From CAZBNB01 sp964493245 (GTDB lineage: Bacteria > Pseudomonadota > Gammaproteobacteria > Legionellales > Legionellaceae), in contig CAZBNB010000013.1 of the NCBI GenBank assembly GCA_964493245.1, positions 1 to 64,000 of the forward strand: a DNA stretch of 64,000 nucleotides, in the 5' to 3' direction. Under the pieces are notes generated by a model. It searched no databases. It was not told the DNA's origin and saw only the letters and a list, made by a program, of their open reading frames with translations. The position numbers were made by a program, and so were the translations under genes. Below are positions 26,169-36,129 of this stretch, piece by piece (position 1 is the first letter of the stretch; the number at the start of each line of letters is the position of its first letter).

Positions 26169-27473
26169 TCACAATAAAATACGTCTTAAATCACTTAATC
26201 CTTCACTAATAAAACGTGTAAAACGCGCTGCTTCAGCACCATCTATGACACGATGGTCGTAAGATAATGATAATGGCAATATTAAGCGAGGTACGAAGGC
26301 TCCCGATTGATAAACGGGCTGTATACTTGCTTTGGATAGACCAAGAATGGCAACTTCAGGACTATTGACAATAGGAGTAAAAGCCGTTCCACCGATACCA
26401 CCTAGACTTGATATGGTAAAACATCCACCAGACATATCGCCTGGCATTAGCCCTTTTTCGCGAGCTTTAGTACTGAGTCTAGCCATCTCAGCGGCGATGT
26501 CACCCACAGATAATTTATCAATACCCTTGATCACGGGTACAACCAAACCTTGAGGTGTTTCAACAGCAATACCCATATTGTAGTATTGCTTTAAAATAAT
26601 AGACTCACCAGAATGATCCAAAGAAGCATTAAATTGTGGGTAAACTTGTAACGCTTTACAAACGACCTTACAGACAAAGGCAAGAATCGTCAGTTTGTAA
26701 GGTGCTTGTTTATTTTTTTCAACTTCGGCTTTGCGAAAAGCCTCTAATTCAGTGATGTCAGCAGAATCAAATTGTGTGACGTGCGGGATCGTAATCCATG
26801 ATTGATGCACACCTTGACCAGTGAGTCGTTTGATTTTATTTAAAGCTTTGGTCTCAATAGCACCAAATTGACTAAAGTCAATGGTTTTAGCGCGTGGTAA
26901 TGCAAAGCCGGAGCCGCTATTTTGGGCGGATGATAAGAGGCGTTGTTTGACATATTGCTCAACATCTTCTTTGCTCACACGCGATTTACGGCCACTGCCA
27001 TTGACATCAGTAAGGCTAACACCCAATGCATGAGCCAAACGTCTGGCAGCTGGGCCTGCTGAAATCATGCTTTCATCTTTATTTGCTGATTCGGAAATAG
27101 GCGCTTTCACTGCCTCAGCCTCAAGCGGCGCTGTCGAAGCGGTCTGCGCGATAGGTTTTGTTTCTTCCACGACAACAGGACTTTGCTCTTGGGTCTTAAC
27201 CGGTGTCGCTGCGGCAGTAGCAGGTGCTTGATCAGACGGTGTATATAACAAAATGACGTCACCCTCTGATATTTTATCCCCTATTTTCACACTGAGGCTC
27301 GCAACGATACCTGCTGCTGGTGATGGGATTTCCATACTGGCTTTGTCAGATTCTAATGTCACAAGGGGCGTGTCTTTTTCAATCTTATCACCAGGCTTGA
27401 CCAGTAGTTCGATGACATCTACACCACTGGCACCGCCAATATCTGGAACCGTTATTTTTTGTGTCGCGGTCAT
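26169..27473 (-). CDS. aceF: Dihydrolipoamide acetyltransferase (PDH E2)
   Basis: 434 residues. It has one lipoyl domain (lipoyl-Lys in LESDKASMEIPSP, near residue 46), an Ala/Pro/Thr-rich linker, a peripheral-subunit-binding domain (AGPAARRLAHALGV...GSGRKSRVSKEDV) and a catalytic core ending with the active-site SYDHRVIDGAEAARF. E. coli AceF has three lipoyl domains; a single one makes this a short form, as in several other bacteria. It transfers the acetyl group to CoA and forms the core of the complex. Starts 14 bases after aceE. Confidence 0.98.
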   Translation of the reverse strand: MTATQKITVPDIGGASGVDVIELLVKPGDKIEKDTPLVTLESDKASMEIPSPAAGIVASLSVKIGDKISEGDVILLYTPSDQAPATAAATPVKTQEQSPVVVEETKPIAQTASTAPLEAEAVKAPISESANKDESMISAGPAARRLAHALGVSLTDVNGSGRKSRVSKEDVEQYVKQRLLSSAQNSGSGFALPRAKTIDFSQFGAIETKALNKIKRLTGQGVHQSWITIPHVTQFDSADITELEAFRKAEVEKNKQAPYKLTILAFVCKVVCKALQVYPQFNASLDHSGESIILKQYYNMGIAVETPQGLVVPVIKGIDKLSVGDIAAEMARLSTKAREKGLMPGDMSGGCFTISSLGGIGGTAFTPIVNSPEVAILGLSKASIQPVYQSGAFVPRLILPLSLSYDHRVIDGAEAARFTRFISEGLSDLRRILL

Positions 27474-27487
27474 ACTTATCCTCTCGC

Positions 27488-30136
27488 TTATTGCGTTACT
27501 GGATCCAATTTTTTAGGATCAATCCCATATTTTTTCATTGCATCGGTTACTTTTGATTTAGGAATATCGCCCATATCTGCTAACGCATGGAGTGTGGCAA
27601 TGACAATAAATTTTGCATCCACTTCAAAGAAATGTCGCAATTGCTTACGCGTATCACTGCGTCCAAAGCCATCTGTACCCAGTGTCACAAAAGGTGCTTC
27701 AACAAAAGGACGAATTTGATCAGCATACAGCTTCATATAATCTGTTGCTGCAATAACAGGGCCTTTACGCCCAGCTAATTGTCGTGTCACATAACTTTGT
27801 TTTGGTTGTTGTGTTGGATGCATGCGATTTTCTCGATCAATCGCTAATCCTTCCTTGCGCAACTCATTAAAGCTGGTCACACTCCAGATATCAGCAGCAA
27901 CACCATGATCTTTTTCTAACCAATCAGCAGCTTGGATCACTTCACGTAAGATGGTACCACTTCCCATGAGTTGTACACGTAAAGCTTGTTTGCTGGTCGA
28001 TTCATGGAAAAGGTACATCCCTTTAATAATGCCATCTTCAACACCTTTTGGCATATCAGGATGAGCATAGTTTTCATTCATAACGGTAATATAATAAAAA
28101 ACAGATTCTTCATTTTGTACCATTCGAATTAAACCTTGATGAATAATCACGGCTAACTCGTAAGCAAACGCAGGATCATACGTGATACAGTTCGGAATCG
28201 TTGATGCAAGCAAATGACTATGGCCATCTTGGTGTTGTAAGCCTTCTCCAGCCAATGTTGTGCGTCCAGCGGTTCCACCCAGTAAAAAGCCTCGTGCTTG
28301 CATATCACCAGCAGCCCAAGCCAAATCACCAATGCGTTGAAAACCAAACATGGAGTAATAAATATAAAAAGGAATCATAGGGTAATGATTGGTGCTATAA
28401 GAAGTGGCGGCAGCCATCCAAGAGCAGAAAGCCCCTGCTTCATTAATACCCTCTTCAAAGATTTGTCCGTCTTTGGCTTCTCGATAATACATCACTTGTT
28501 CGTGATCAACGGGCTTGTATAGCTGACCAACTGGCGAATAAATACCAATTTGTCTAAATAAACCTTCCATACCAAACGTACGACATTCATCTGGAATAAT
28601 AGGCACAATACGTGGACCAAGGTTTTTATCTTTTAATAAGGCGGAGAGAATTCGAACAAACGCCATGGTTGTTGAGAGCTCTCGCGTCGCTAACCCTTGT
28701 GTTACTGAAGAAAAAGCTGACAAGTCAGGTACTGGCAAAGATAACTTCGGTGCGCTACGCGCTGGTAGATAACCGCCTAGTTTTTCACGCTGTTTGCGTA
28801 AATACTCAATTTCAGGGCTGTCTTCAGCTGGGCGATAAAAAGGAATTTCACCAATGTGTTCGTCTGAAATAGGAATACTAAAACGATCCCGGAATGCACG
28901 CACTTGCTCATCGGTCATCTTTTTCTGTTGGTGCGTAATATTCATACCCTCACCCGCAGCCCCCATTCCATATCCTTTAATGGTTTTTGCCAAGATAACT
29001 GTTGGTGTGCCGGTGTGCTCCACCGCGCGAGCATAAGCAGCATAGACTTTTTGTGGATCGTGACCACCACGATTTAAGCGCCATATTTCCTCGTCGGTCA
29101 AATGCTCCACCATCTTTTTCAATTCAGGATCGCGACCAAAAAACTCACTGCGAACGAATGCACCATCATTGGCTTTATAGCTTTGGTACTCACCGTCGAT
29201 GCATTCATCCATCCGTTTTTGCAGCAAACCTTTATCATCACGTGCAAATAGAGAGTCCCAACGAGACCCCCAAACCACTTTGATGACATTCCAACCTGCG
29301 CCACGGAATAAACTTTCTAATTCTTGAATAATTTTGCCATTGCCACGAACAGGACCGTCTAAACGCTGTAAATTACAGTTAATAACAAAAATTAAGTTAT
29401 CGAGCTTTTCACGAGAAGCAATGGTGAGGGCACCCAACGATTCGACTTCATCTGTTTCACCGTCACCTAAAAATGCCCATACTTTACGTCCTTTTTCTTC
29501 AATTAAGCCTCGATTCTCCATGTACTTTAGAAAACGAGCTTGATAAATTGCTTGTAAAGGACCAAGCCCCATAGATACTGTGGGGAATTGCCAAAAGTCT
29601 GGCATCAGCCAAGGATGGGGATAAGAAGACAATCCGTCTACTTCAACCTCTTGTCTAAATTTACTTAATTGTGCTTCTGTTAATCGCCCTTCTAAAAAGG
29701 CGCGCGCATAAATGCCGGGTGAAGAGTGGCCTTGAATATACAATAAGTCACCACCATGCTCGGCGTCAGGCCCTTTAAAAAAATGATTAAAACCAACTTC
29801 ATACAAAATGGCAGCAGACGCATACGTTGCAATATGCCCACCCAACTCAGGTTCATATTTTCCTGCGCGTAAAACCATTGCCACGGCATTCCAACGAATC
29901 AAGGCTTGAATACGCTTAGAGACGCCTTCATCCGGTGGCATTAATTTTTCTTCATGTGCTTGAATGGTATTGCGGTAAGGTGTTGCTAATGGCACACTCA
30001 CGCCTTTATGATGCATGTCATTTAACAATTGTTGTACTAAATAGCTTGCTCGCTCGTAACCATCGGTGGCAACTACAGCACGCAAAGCATCAAGCCATTC
30101 TTTTGTTTCGATTGGATCGATGTCATTTTGACTCAT
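27488..30136 (-). CDS. aceE: Pyruvate dehydrogenase E1, homodimeric type
   Basis: 882 residues, the size of the homodimeric AceE class. The thiamine diphosphate motif is in FLGDGETDEVES with the downstream NLQRLDGPVRGNGK; conserved HSSPGIYARAFLEGRL and YYITVMNENYAHP segments confirm AceE. It decarboxylates pyruvate and acetylates the lipoyl arm of AceF. First gene of the operon; GGGGATG lies about 12 bases before the start. A PdhR-type regulator gene is not adjacent. With alanine dehydrogenase nearby, it would carry carbon from alanine to acetyl-CoA. Confidence 0.98.
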   Translation of the reverse strand: MSQNDIDPIETKEWLDALRAVVATDGYERASYLVQQLLNDMHHKGVSVPLATPYRNTIQAHEEKLMPPDEGVSKRIQALIRWNAVAMVLRAGKYEPELGGHIATYASAAILYEVGFNHFFKGPDAEHGGDLLYIQGHSSPGIYARAFLEGRLTEAQLSKFRQEVEVDGLSSYPHPWLMPDFWQFPTVSMGLGPLQAIYQARFLKYMENRGLIEEKGRKVWAFLGDGETDEVESLGALTIASREKLDNLIFVINCNLQRLDGPVRGNGKIIQELESLFRGAGWNVIKVVWGSRWDSLFARDDKGLLQKRMDECIDGEYQSYKANDGAFVRSEFFGRDPELKKMVEHLTDEEIWRLNRGGHDPQKVYAAYARAVEHTGTPTVILAKTIKGYGMGAAGEGMNITHQQKKMTDEQVRAFRDRFSIPISDEHIGEIPFYRPAEDSPEIEYLRKQREKLGGYLPARSAPKLSLPVPDLSAFSSVTQGLATRELSTTMAFVRILSALLKDKNLGPRIVPIIPDECRTFGMEGLFRQIGIYSPVGQLYKPVDHEQVMYYREAKDGQIFEEGINEAGAFCSWMAAATSYSTNHYPMIPFYIYYSMFGFQRIGDLAWAAGDMQARGFLLGGTAGRTTLAGEGLQHQDGHSHLLASTIPNCITYDPAFAYELAVIIHQGLIRMVQNEESVFYYITVMNENYAHPDMPKGVEDGIIKGMYLFHESTSKQALRVQLMGSGTILREVIQAADWLEKDHGVAADIWSVTSFNELRKEGLAIDRENRMHPTQQPKQSYVTRQLAGRKGPVIAATDYMKLYADQIRPFVEAPFVTLGTDGFGRSDTRKQLRHFFEVDAKFIVIATLHALADMGDIPKSKVTDAMKKYGIDPKKLDPVTQ

Positions 30137-30162
30137 AATTTATTTACATCCCCAGAATATAC

Positions 30163-30540
30163 TCAACATGGTGGTACCACCTTGAGACGTTTATGAATGA
30201 TACCCTGACATGCTTGAGCGCACACTTCAAAATCAGCGCTACAAGCGCAAGTTGTTTTGCGGCATTGTAGTGGATCTCGAAAGGATTGCAACTCAAGTGC
30301 CACAATAGAACCTTGTAATTGTTGTTGGTGCTTATACTGATTAAAATGCACCGCTGCTTCTGTGTCAGCTAATAAACTACAGTTTTGACAGTTGTTTCGG
30401 CACGATTGCTCGCACTGCTGCATGGTCGCCTGACAGCGGTATCGGCAAGCTTTCAATGCTCGCTGATGCTGCACATAACCATGACATCCTGTCAGTAACA
30501 CGCATAAAAAAACAGCTACTATTCGTTCACAAAGACTCAT
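30163..30540 (-). CDS. Cysteine-rich lipoprotein (12 Cys plus lipid Cys)
   Basis: 125 residues with a lipobox VLLTGC, so Cys19 should be lipidated and the protein membrane-anchored. The mature part has twelve further cysteines in two clusters: ACRYRCQATMQQCEQSC with RNNCQNC, and QCRKTTCACSADFEVCAQAC. Paired CxxxC spacings suggest coiled helices tied by disulfides (CHCH-like), with a Gln-rich helix between. AAGGATAAAA precedes the ATG. It lies just upstream of aceE but is probably unrelated in function. Confidence 0.75.
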   Translation of the reverse strand: MSLCERIVAVFLCVLLTGCHGYVQHQRALKACRYRCQATMQQCEQSCRNNCQNCSLLADTEAAVHFNQYKHQQQLQGSIVALELQSFRDPLQCRKTTCACSADFEVCAQACQGIIHKRLKVVPPC

Positions 30541-30596
30541 TTTTATCCTTTGTAAGTATTTAGTCCGCGCGAAAAAATGAGACTTCGGTGATCTGT

Positions 30597-31766
30597 CTAG
30601 TCTTTTCGCATTTTTTCGGACAAAGACATCGGTGTTGGGTATTTTAAAACAACCAAATAAGATGAAACAATAAACGTTAAAATCGTCGTTGCTTGAATCA
30701 GATTGGCTGCAGCGGCCGAAATGACTTTGGCACTTAACGCAATTGATCCCACTAATAAAGAAAACTCACTGGCTTGGCCTAAACGAATACCCACTTCTTT
30801 AGACACCGATTTTTTTTCACCAGACTTCATTAGCAATAAATGAAAACACAATGGTTTCACAACCAACATTAAACCAGACAGGATACATGCGGGGATAATC
30901 ACTTGTGCAAAATAATCAAAATTAAACGTTGCCCCAACAGCAAAAAAGAACATGACCAGAAAAAAATCACGCAACGGTTTTAAACTTTCGGCAATAAATA
31001 AAGAAATCGGACTTGCTGCAAGTGCAACACCGGCTACAAAAGCACCAATGTCTTGAGACAACCCCAGCTTTTCAGCTAGTACTGACAAACTCAAGCACCA
31101 AGCAATCGACAGTAGAAAAACATATTCTTGTGTACGATCAAAACGTGCCAACAATTTAACCAACAAATAACGTTCAACTGTAAAAGCAAAAATCATTAAT
31201 GCTGGCAAAGCAATACCAACCATCACCAGATCATGCCAGCTAAAATTGCCATCTTGACCACCATTAATTAAGATCAAAACGACAATAGCAATTAAATCCT
31301 GCATCAACAACACGCTAATCATGACTTCACCTGTGTGTTGATGATGTAATATGGTCGTGGGTAATAATTTAAGACCAATAATGGTGCTAGAAAACATCAT
31401 GGCCGCCCCTAAAATGAGGGATTCTGTATGATCTAAACCAAACCATCGACCAATAAAATACGCAATCACAGCAAAAAGAACAGAACTCGCGGTGGCGATC
31501 CAAGTCACTTTTTTAAGCATATGTAAGAGATTTTGTGGTTGCAGATGCAACCCAAGTAAAAACAGCAGAAAAACAATACCGACTTCACCAACATCTTGAA
31601 CAATTTCTAAATCAGAGATCCATTTTAAACCCCATGGGCCTAAAACAGCGCCCAATAAAATGTAGGCGACTAAAAGTGATTGTTTTGTATACAAAACCAG
31701 CGTGGAAAAAAAAGCTGCTCCGGCAAAAATCAAAAAAATTGTATAAAAAACACCACCATCATGCAT
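30597..31766 (-). CDS. CPA2-family cation/proton antiporter
   Basis: 389 residues with about 12 transmembrane helices. The CPA2 core is recognisable: LVAYILLGAVLGPWGL near the start, LFLLGLHLQP, and LGLSQDIGAFVAGVALA with the ion-binding acidic region. It ends after the membrane domain, with no C-terminal RCK/TrkA-N domain, so it is a KefB/C-like antiporter without the usual nucleotide or glutathione-sensing tail. It would exchange K+ or Na+ for protons at the inner membrane. AAGGAGC lies upstream of the ATG. Confidence 0.88.
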   Translation of the reverse strand: MHDGGVFYTIFLIFAGAAFFSTLVLYTKQSLLVAYILLGAVLGPWGLKWISDLEIVQDVGEVGIVFLLFLLGLHLQPQNLLHMLKKVTWIATASSVLFAVIAYFIGRWFGLDHTESLILGAAMMFSSTIIGLKLLPTTILHHQHTGEVMISVLLMQDLIAIVVLILINGGQDGNFSWHDLVMVGIALPALMIFAFTVERYLLVKLLARFDRTQEYVFLLSIAWCLSLSVLAEKLGLSQDIGAFVAGVALAASPISLFIAESLKPLRDFFLVMFFFAVGATFNFDYFAQVIIPACILSGLMLVVKPLCFHLLLMKSGEKKSVSKEVGIRLGQASEFSLLVGSIALSAKVISAAAANLIQATTILTFIVSSYLVVLKYPTPMSLSEKMRKD

Positions 31767-31884
31767 AACTAAGTAGCTCCTTTTTTGTTAGTATTGATGT
31801 TGCAATAAAAATACACTGCACGCAGTGTTATTAAGAATATCATAATATTTAAAAGGTGTTTAGAGATTGTTGAGAAATATGGTT

Positions 31885-32652
31885 TTATTGCTCTCGATTT
31901 TTGAAGCGTTGAATGCGACGATGCTTTTCCCTGTCTTTCACATCACTTAAAATGTAAAAATCTTTTAAATTTAACACATCGTCTTGTGCGCTAGGACCAC
32001 ATACTTTGGTATTCAGTACCATATAACCTAAAAATGCTTTAGGTAACTCTTTTTTTAACGCCAGCATATCCGTGACAACAAAGTCGGGATCAAACGTTTT
32101 GTCGATACAATGTGACAGCGGCTTGACGCTAAAATCAGGCGAAACAACACTGTTTTTATGTTTCGCATAAGCATACATTTTAGATGTTAAATCATCAGGA
32201 CAATCTGCTTGGGTGGAAACACATCCAGATAAGTAGTCGAGCTTGTAATGCTCTAAGTATTCATAAATACCATTCCATAGCATACTGATAACATTTTTGT
32301 TGCGATATTCTTCAGCTGTACACAAACGCCCCATTTCTACTAACTTCAAACCATGCTTTTTGATATTATCGAGATCAAACTCGCTTTCGCAATAATAGCC
32401 AATATGTTTCTCGGCAATATCATATCGCATTAAACGATACGTCCCAACAGCTTTACCTGTTAGATTATCGCTGACCATTAAATGACAACAGTAATCATCA
32501 TATTTGTCCATATCTAGTGAAGGCGTACCGTCAGAAAAATAGCGTGTACGCAATTCTAAACATGAATCAACTTCTTTAGATGTCTCCGCAACTTGGACAG
32601 AAAAAGTTGTATCATATGCGTTAATGAGTAATTTAAACGGCGTTTTTTTCAT
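31885..32652 (-). CDS. GNAT-fold N-acyltransferase, OlsB/hemolysin-like
   Basis: 255 residues. The middle shows the hallmarks of the acyl-homoserine-lactone-synthase/OlsB-like GNAT group: LELRTRYF, then YDDYCCHLMVSD, VGTYRLM and VEMGRLCTAEEYRNKNVISMLW. This group includes ornithine N-acyltransferases that make ornithine lipids, and enzymes annotated as hemolysins. The acyl acceptor cannot be told from sequence. A basic C-terminal tail (DREKHRRIQRFKNREQ) could contact membrane or acyl-ACP. No OlsA partner is adjacent. Confidence 0.78.
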   Translation of the reverse strand: MKKTPFKLLINAYDTTFSVQVAETSKEVDSCLELRTRYFSDGTPSLDMDKYDDYCCHLMVSDNLTGKAVGTYRLMRYDIAEKHIGYYCESEFDLDNIKKHGLKLVEMGRLCTAEEYRNKNVISMLWNGIYEYLEHYKLDYLSGCVSTQADCPDDLTSKMYAYAKHKNSVVSPDFSVKPLSHCIDKTFDPDFVVTDMLALKKELPKAFLGYMVLNTKVCGPSAQDDVLNLKDFYILSDVKDREKHRRIQRFKNREQ

Positions 32653-32934
32653 CTACATTATTTCCAGCACTGTGAGCGTAAATTGCTCTATTATAACCTA
32701 TTTTAAACGAATTTGAAATCAAAAAAATTCCAACGTGATAAAATATTTTACTAGGATACAATCAAATAACCTAAGTTACCTGAAAATTGGGCGAAGTATA
32801 ACACCAACAAACGCCTTGTTCGACTTTTTTGAACAGGAGTGACGAAAAAGGCGCTTTCGCACGTTTTGTAAAGAGACTTAAGTTTTTAGCGTAGCAGCCG
32901 ATAATGAGAAGTGATGAACAATAAGGAGAAAATC

Positions 32935-33300
32935 ATGAAACGTTCTGCATTAATGACTGCTCTTTTAGTGAGTGCTTTCACATTGGGAGCTAATACTGCG
33001 TTTGCTGATCCCGTATCTACCGTTGTCAATGATCTTGAAAAAGCAGGGAAAAAAGTAGTCCATGGCGTTAAGGATGCGACAAAAAGCCTGGTAAATGGAA
33101 CTGAAAAAGTTTTTCATAAAACAGCCAAAACAACAGGTAAAGTCGCAACAGGCACAGGAGATGCAGTTGATGATACAGTGCATGCCACTGGTCATGTGGT
33201 TGATAATACATTGAAAGCAACCGGTAATGCCACAGGAGAAGTGATAAAAGCAACTGGCAAAACTGTAAGTACGACAGGCGATAACTTAACGGGTGAATAA
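32935..33300 (+). CDS. Periplasmic protein with 11-residue (LEA-like) repeats
   Basis: 121 residues from the ATG at 32935 (AAGGAG upstream). A signal peptide (LMTALLVSAFTLGANTAFA) is followed by a Lys/Thr/Gly/Val-rich region with an 11-residue period: DAVDDTVHATG, HVVDNTLKATG, NATGEVIKATG and a degenerate KTVSTTGDNLTG, plus weaker earlier copies. Eleven-residue repeats form amphipathic helices in LEA group 3 proteins and apolipoproteins. No Cys and no enzyme motif. A membrane- or desiccation-related role is only a suggestion. A terminator follows at 33355. Confidence 0.75.
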   Translation: MKRSALMTALLVSAFTLGANTAFADPVSTVVNDLEKAGKKVVHGVKDATKSLVNGTEKVFHKTAKTTGKVATGTGDAVDDTVHATGHVVDNTLKATGNATGEVIKATGKTVSTTGDNLTGE

Positions 33301-33354
33301 GACATTTTTGTTTTTCTATATGGCGTGATTCATACCTGAGAAAAACATTTAGTT

Positions 33355-33384
33355 AACAATGGGCCTCTGCATGAGGCCCATTGT
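33355..33384. terminator. Stem-loop terminator after the 11-residue-repeat gene
   Basis: AACAATGGGCCTC pairs perfectly with GAGGCCCATTGTT around a TGCAT loop. It lies between convergent genes (32935 plus, rpiA minus) and probably ends both transcripts, although the T-runs are short. Confidence 0.75.
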
Positions 33385-33406
33385 TTGCAACTGTTAACAG
33401 TAAAAC

Positions 33407-34054
33407 CTAAAACTCAAAAATCCCTTGCGGTTTTCCCACAATAACCCAATCGGCGGGTCGATTTGCAAAAATACCATTATTAACAACACCAGGAATAACG
33501 TTAATTTTATCTTCCCAATACGATAAATCATCCAGTGGTAAATTAAAAACATCTAAAATAATATGACCGTTATCCGTGGTAAATCCTTGGCGATAAACGG
33601 GATCGCCACCTAATTTAACCAGTTCTCTTGCCACAAAACTGCGCGCAAGGGGCAGTACCTCAACAGCCAATGGAAAATGACCTAATCTGTCGACCAATTT
33701 ACGCTCATCGACCATCACAATAAATTGTTTGGCAGCAGATGCTAAAATCTTTTCACGGGTTAACGCACCACCACCGCCTTTGAGCATGCACTTTGCATGA
33801 TTAACTTCATCAGCACCATCAATATAAAGAGCTAATTCATCAACCACATTGAGATCTAATACGACGAATCCCGCTTGGCTCAACCGTTTTTCGGTTTCAA
33901 TTGAACTGGCAACACAAGCCTCAATACGTGAACGTATTTTTAACAATTGTTCTATGAAGAGGTTAACAGTTGAGCCAGTCCCCACGCCTAAGGTAATGCC
34001 ATCAGGAATGTGCTGTAATGCGGCTTGGGCCGCTTTTATCTTCAGATCATTCAT
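33407..34054 (-). CDS. rpiA: Ribose-5-phosphate isomerase A
   Basis: 215 residues, the usual size. Conserved blocks are LGVGTGSTVNLFIEQL (phosphate binding), YIDGADEVN (catalytic Asp) and LKGGGGALTREKI (catalytic Lys). It interconverts ribose-5-phosphate and ribulose-5-phosphate in the pentose phosphate pathway. The start overlaps the ald stop by four bases, so it is the last gene of an etfB-etfA-ald-rpiA unit, an unusual place for it. A stem-loop follows. Confidence 0.97.
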   Translation of the reverse strand: MNDLKIKAAQAALQHIPDGITLGVGTGSTVNLFIEQLLKIRSRIEACVASSIETEKRLSQAGFVVLDLNVVDELALYIDGADEVNHAKCMLKGGGGALTREKILASAAKQFIVMVDERKLVDRLGHFPLAVEVLPLARSFVARELVKLGGDPVYRQGFTTDNGHIILDVFNLPLDDLSYWEDKINVIPGVVNNGIFANRPADWVIVGKPQGIFEF

Positions 34055-35166
34055 TGTAGTGCATCAATGGCAGAGATATATTCATAATTTAATTCACGTG
34101 CGACGGCTGCGTACGTGACTTTCCCTTGATGAATATTTAAACCATTCAATAAGTGAGGGTCACTTAACAAGGCCCGCTTAGTTCCTTTCATAACAATGTC
34201 TAAAATAAATGGTAAGGTAGCGTTATTTAAAGCAAACGTAGATGTCCTTGGGACAGCACCAGGCATGTTTGCTACACAATAGTGCACAACCTCGTCAACT
34301 AAAAAAGTAGGTTCTGAATGTGTTGTGGGACGACTGGTTTCGCTACAGCCACCTTGATCAATCGCTACGTCAACAAGGACTGCACCTGGTTGCATATTTT
34401 GAATCATTGTTCTTGTTATTAATTTGGGAGCAGCAGCACCTGGAACCAGTACAGCACCAATAACTAAGTCAGCGCTTGCAATCGACGCTTCTAAAGCATC
34501 AACAGTCGCATAACGGGTAATTAATCGTGGGCCGAAAGCAAAATCTAACTCTCTCAATCGTGGCAATGACTTATCTAGCACCGTCACATGCGCACCCATA
34601 CCAACAGCAATATTTAAGGCTTGCGTACCGACAACCCCGCCACCTAGTACGACAACTTTTGCTGGTTCTACACCCGCAACACCACCTAATAATTTACCGC
34701 TTCCACCTTGTGCTGCTTCCATACAATGTGCACCGGCTTGAATCGACATGCGCCCAGCTACTTCTGACATAGGGGTTAGTAACGGCAATCCACCTTTATC
34801 TTGTGTGACGGTCTCATAAGCAATTGCAGTAACACCTGACTCTTTAAGCAATCTTGTTAATTGAGGATCTGGGGCTAAGTGCAAGTAAGTAAATAAAGTT
34901 TGCCCTTCTCTTAGGCGTCGACATTCTATGGGTTGAGGTTCTTTCACTTTAACAATTAAGTCAGCACGCTCAAAGACCTCTTCAGCTGAATCAACTATCA
35001 TAGCGCCTGCATCACGGTAAGCATTATCACTGATTTTAATGCCTTCTCCAGCGTTTTTTTCTACCAAAACACTCGCTCCGGCCTTAATAATATCTCTGAC
35101 ACTGCTAGGCACAAGCCCAACACGATATTCTTGTGGCTTAATTTCTTTGGGTACACCGACTAACAT
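34051..35166 (-). CDS. ald: Alanine dehydrogenase
   Basis: 371 residues, the normal length. The substrate-site start MLVGVPKEIKPQEYRVGL, the conserved VKVKEPQP and HLAPD, and the Rossmann VVVLGGGVVGTQALNIAVGMGA are characteristic. It reversibly deaminates L-alanine to pyruvate with NAD, and should work as a cytosolic hexamer. It overlaps etfA by seven bases and rpiA by four, so the three are co-transcribed. Together with PDH it would let alanine feed the TCA cycle. Confidence 0.97.
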   Translation of the reverse strand: MLVGVPKEIKPQEYRVGLVPSSVRDIIKAGASVLVEKNAGEGIKISDNAYRDAGAMIVDSAEEVFERADLIVKVKEPQPIECRRLREGQTLFTYLHLAPDPQLTRLLKESGVTAIAYETVTQDKGGLPLLTPMSEVAGRMSIQAGAHCMEAAQGGSGKLLGGVAGVEPAKVVVLGGGVVGTQALNIAVGMGAHVTVLDKSLPRLRELDFAFGPRLITRYATVDALEASIASADLVIGAVLVPGAAAPKLITRTMIQNMQPGAVLVDVAIDQGGCSETSRPTTHSEPTFLVDEVVHYCVANMPGAVPRTSTFALNNATLPFILDIVMKGTKRALLSDPHLLNGLNIHQGKVTYAAVARELNYEYISAIDALQ

Positions 35167-36113
35167 TTTTCAATACCTCTTGTTTTTAATATTTCAATCA
35201 ATTCAGGAATCACTGTAAATAAATCACCAACCAAACCATAGCTCGCTATTTGAAAAATAGGCGCGTCTGGATCCTTATTAATAGCGACAATAATTTTTGA
35301 GTCTTTCATCCCTGCCATGTGTTGGACCGCGCCAGAAATTCCAATTGCAATATAAAGCTGGGGCGCAACAATTTTCCCCGTCTGACCGACTTGATAATCA
35401 TTCGCAACAAAATTAGCATCCACCGCAGCACGTGATGCCCCCACTGCAGCCCCCAGAACATCAGCTAATGATTCGACTAATTTAAATTGCTCCGCGCTTT
35501 GAAGTCCCCGCCCGCCGGAAACAACAATACGGGCATTTTTTAAATCTGGACGCTCAGAAACATGCTGTTTATGCTCAATAAAATGGGATCTAACGGGCTT
35601 AATAGTACACTCTGTTAATTCAATCGGGCATGCAGTTTGCGTCTCATTAACGGCATCAAAAGCGGTTGTTCTAATCGTTATCAGCTGGATAGAATCTTGT
35701 ATCCGAACGGTTTCAATCGCATTTCCGGCATAAATGGGATGTTCATATGTATTTTTATCAACGATAAGGGTCACATCAGACAATTGCCCCACGTCCAGTT
35801 TCGCAGCACAACGTGGTAGTAAATTTTTTCCGAAAGTACTGGATGCACAAAGGACATGCGAAAAAGCAGTGGCAATATGGTTGACTAACTGGCAGCAAAC
35901 TTCAGGTAATTGTGCTTGATAATCGAGATGATCTGCCAATAAAACGTGCGTCACCCCTTTTAGTGAAGCAACTTCTTCAGCAACTTGTTTACACTGATAT
36001 CCTGTAATCAGCATGGTTACTTGATCATGCAACTGCAATGCCGCGGTTAACACATTTCGTGTTGATGCGTGCATTTTTTGATTATCGTGCTCAACCAAAA
36101 TCAATACGCTCAT
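35160..36113 (-). CDS. etfA: Electron transfer flavoprotein alpha subunit
   Basis: About 317 residues from the ATG at 36113 (AAGGATAAAGAC upstream). The C-terminal FAD-binding domain is typical: VVSGGRGLQSAEQF, AVGASRAAVDANF, DYQVGQTGKIVAPQLYIAIGISGAVQHMAGM and IVAINKDPDAPIF. With EtfB it accepts electrons from acyl-CoA and other dehydrogenases and passes them to ETF:quinone oxidoreductase. The ETF-QO gene is not in this window. Starts 16 bases after etfB. Confidence 0.97.
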   Translation of the reverse strand: MSVLILVEHDNQKMHASTRNVLTAALQLHDQVTMLITGYQCKQVAEEVASLKGVTHVLLADHLDYQAQLPEVCCQLVNHIATAFSHVLCASSTFGKNLLPRCAAKLDVGQLSDVTLIVDKNTYEHPIYAGNAIETVRIQDSIQLITIRTTAFDAVNETQTACPIELTECTIKPVRSHFIEHKQHVSERPDLKNARIVVSGGRGLQSAEQFKLVESLADVLGAAVGASRAAVDANFVANDYQVGQTGKIVAPQLYIAIGISGAVQHMAGMKDSKIIVAINKDPDAPIFQIASYGLVGDLFTVIPELIEILKTRGIEKC

Positions 36114-36129
36114 GTCTTTATCCTTAAAC

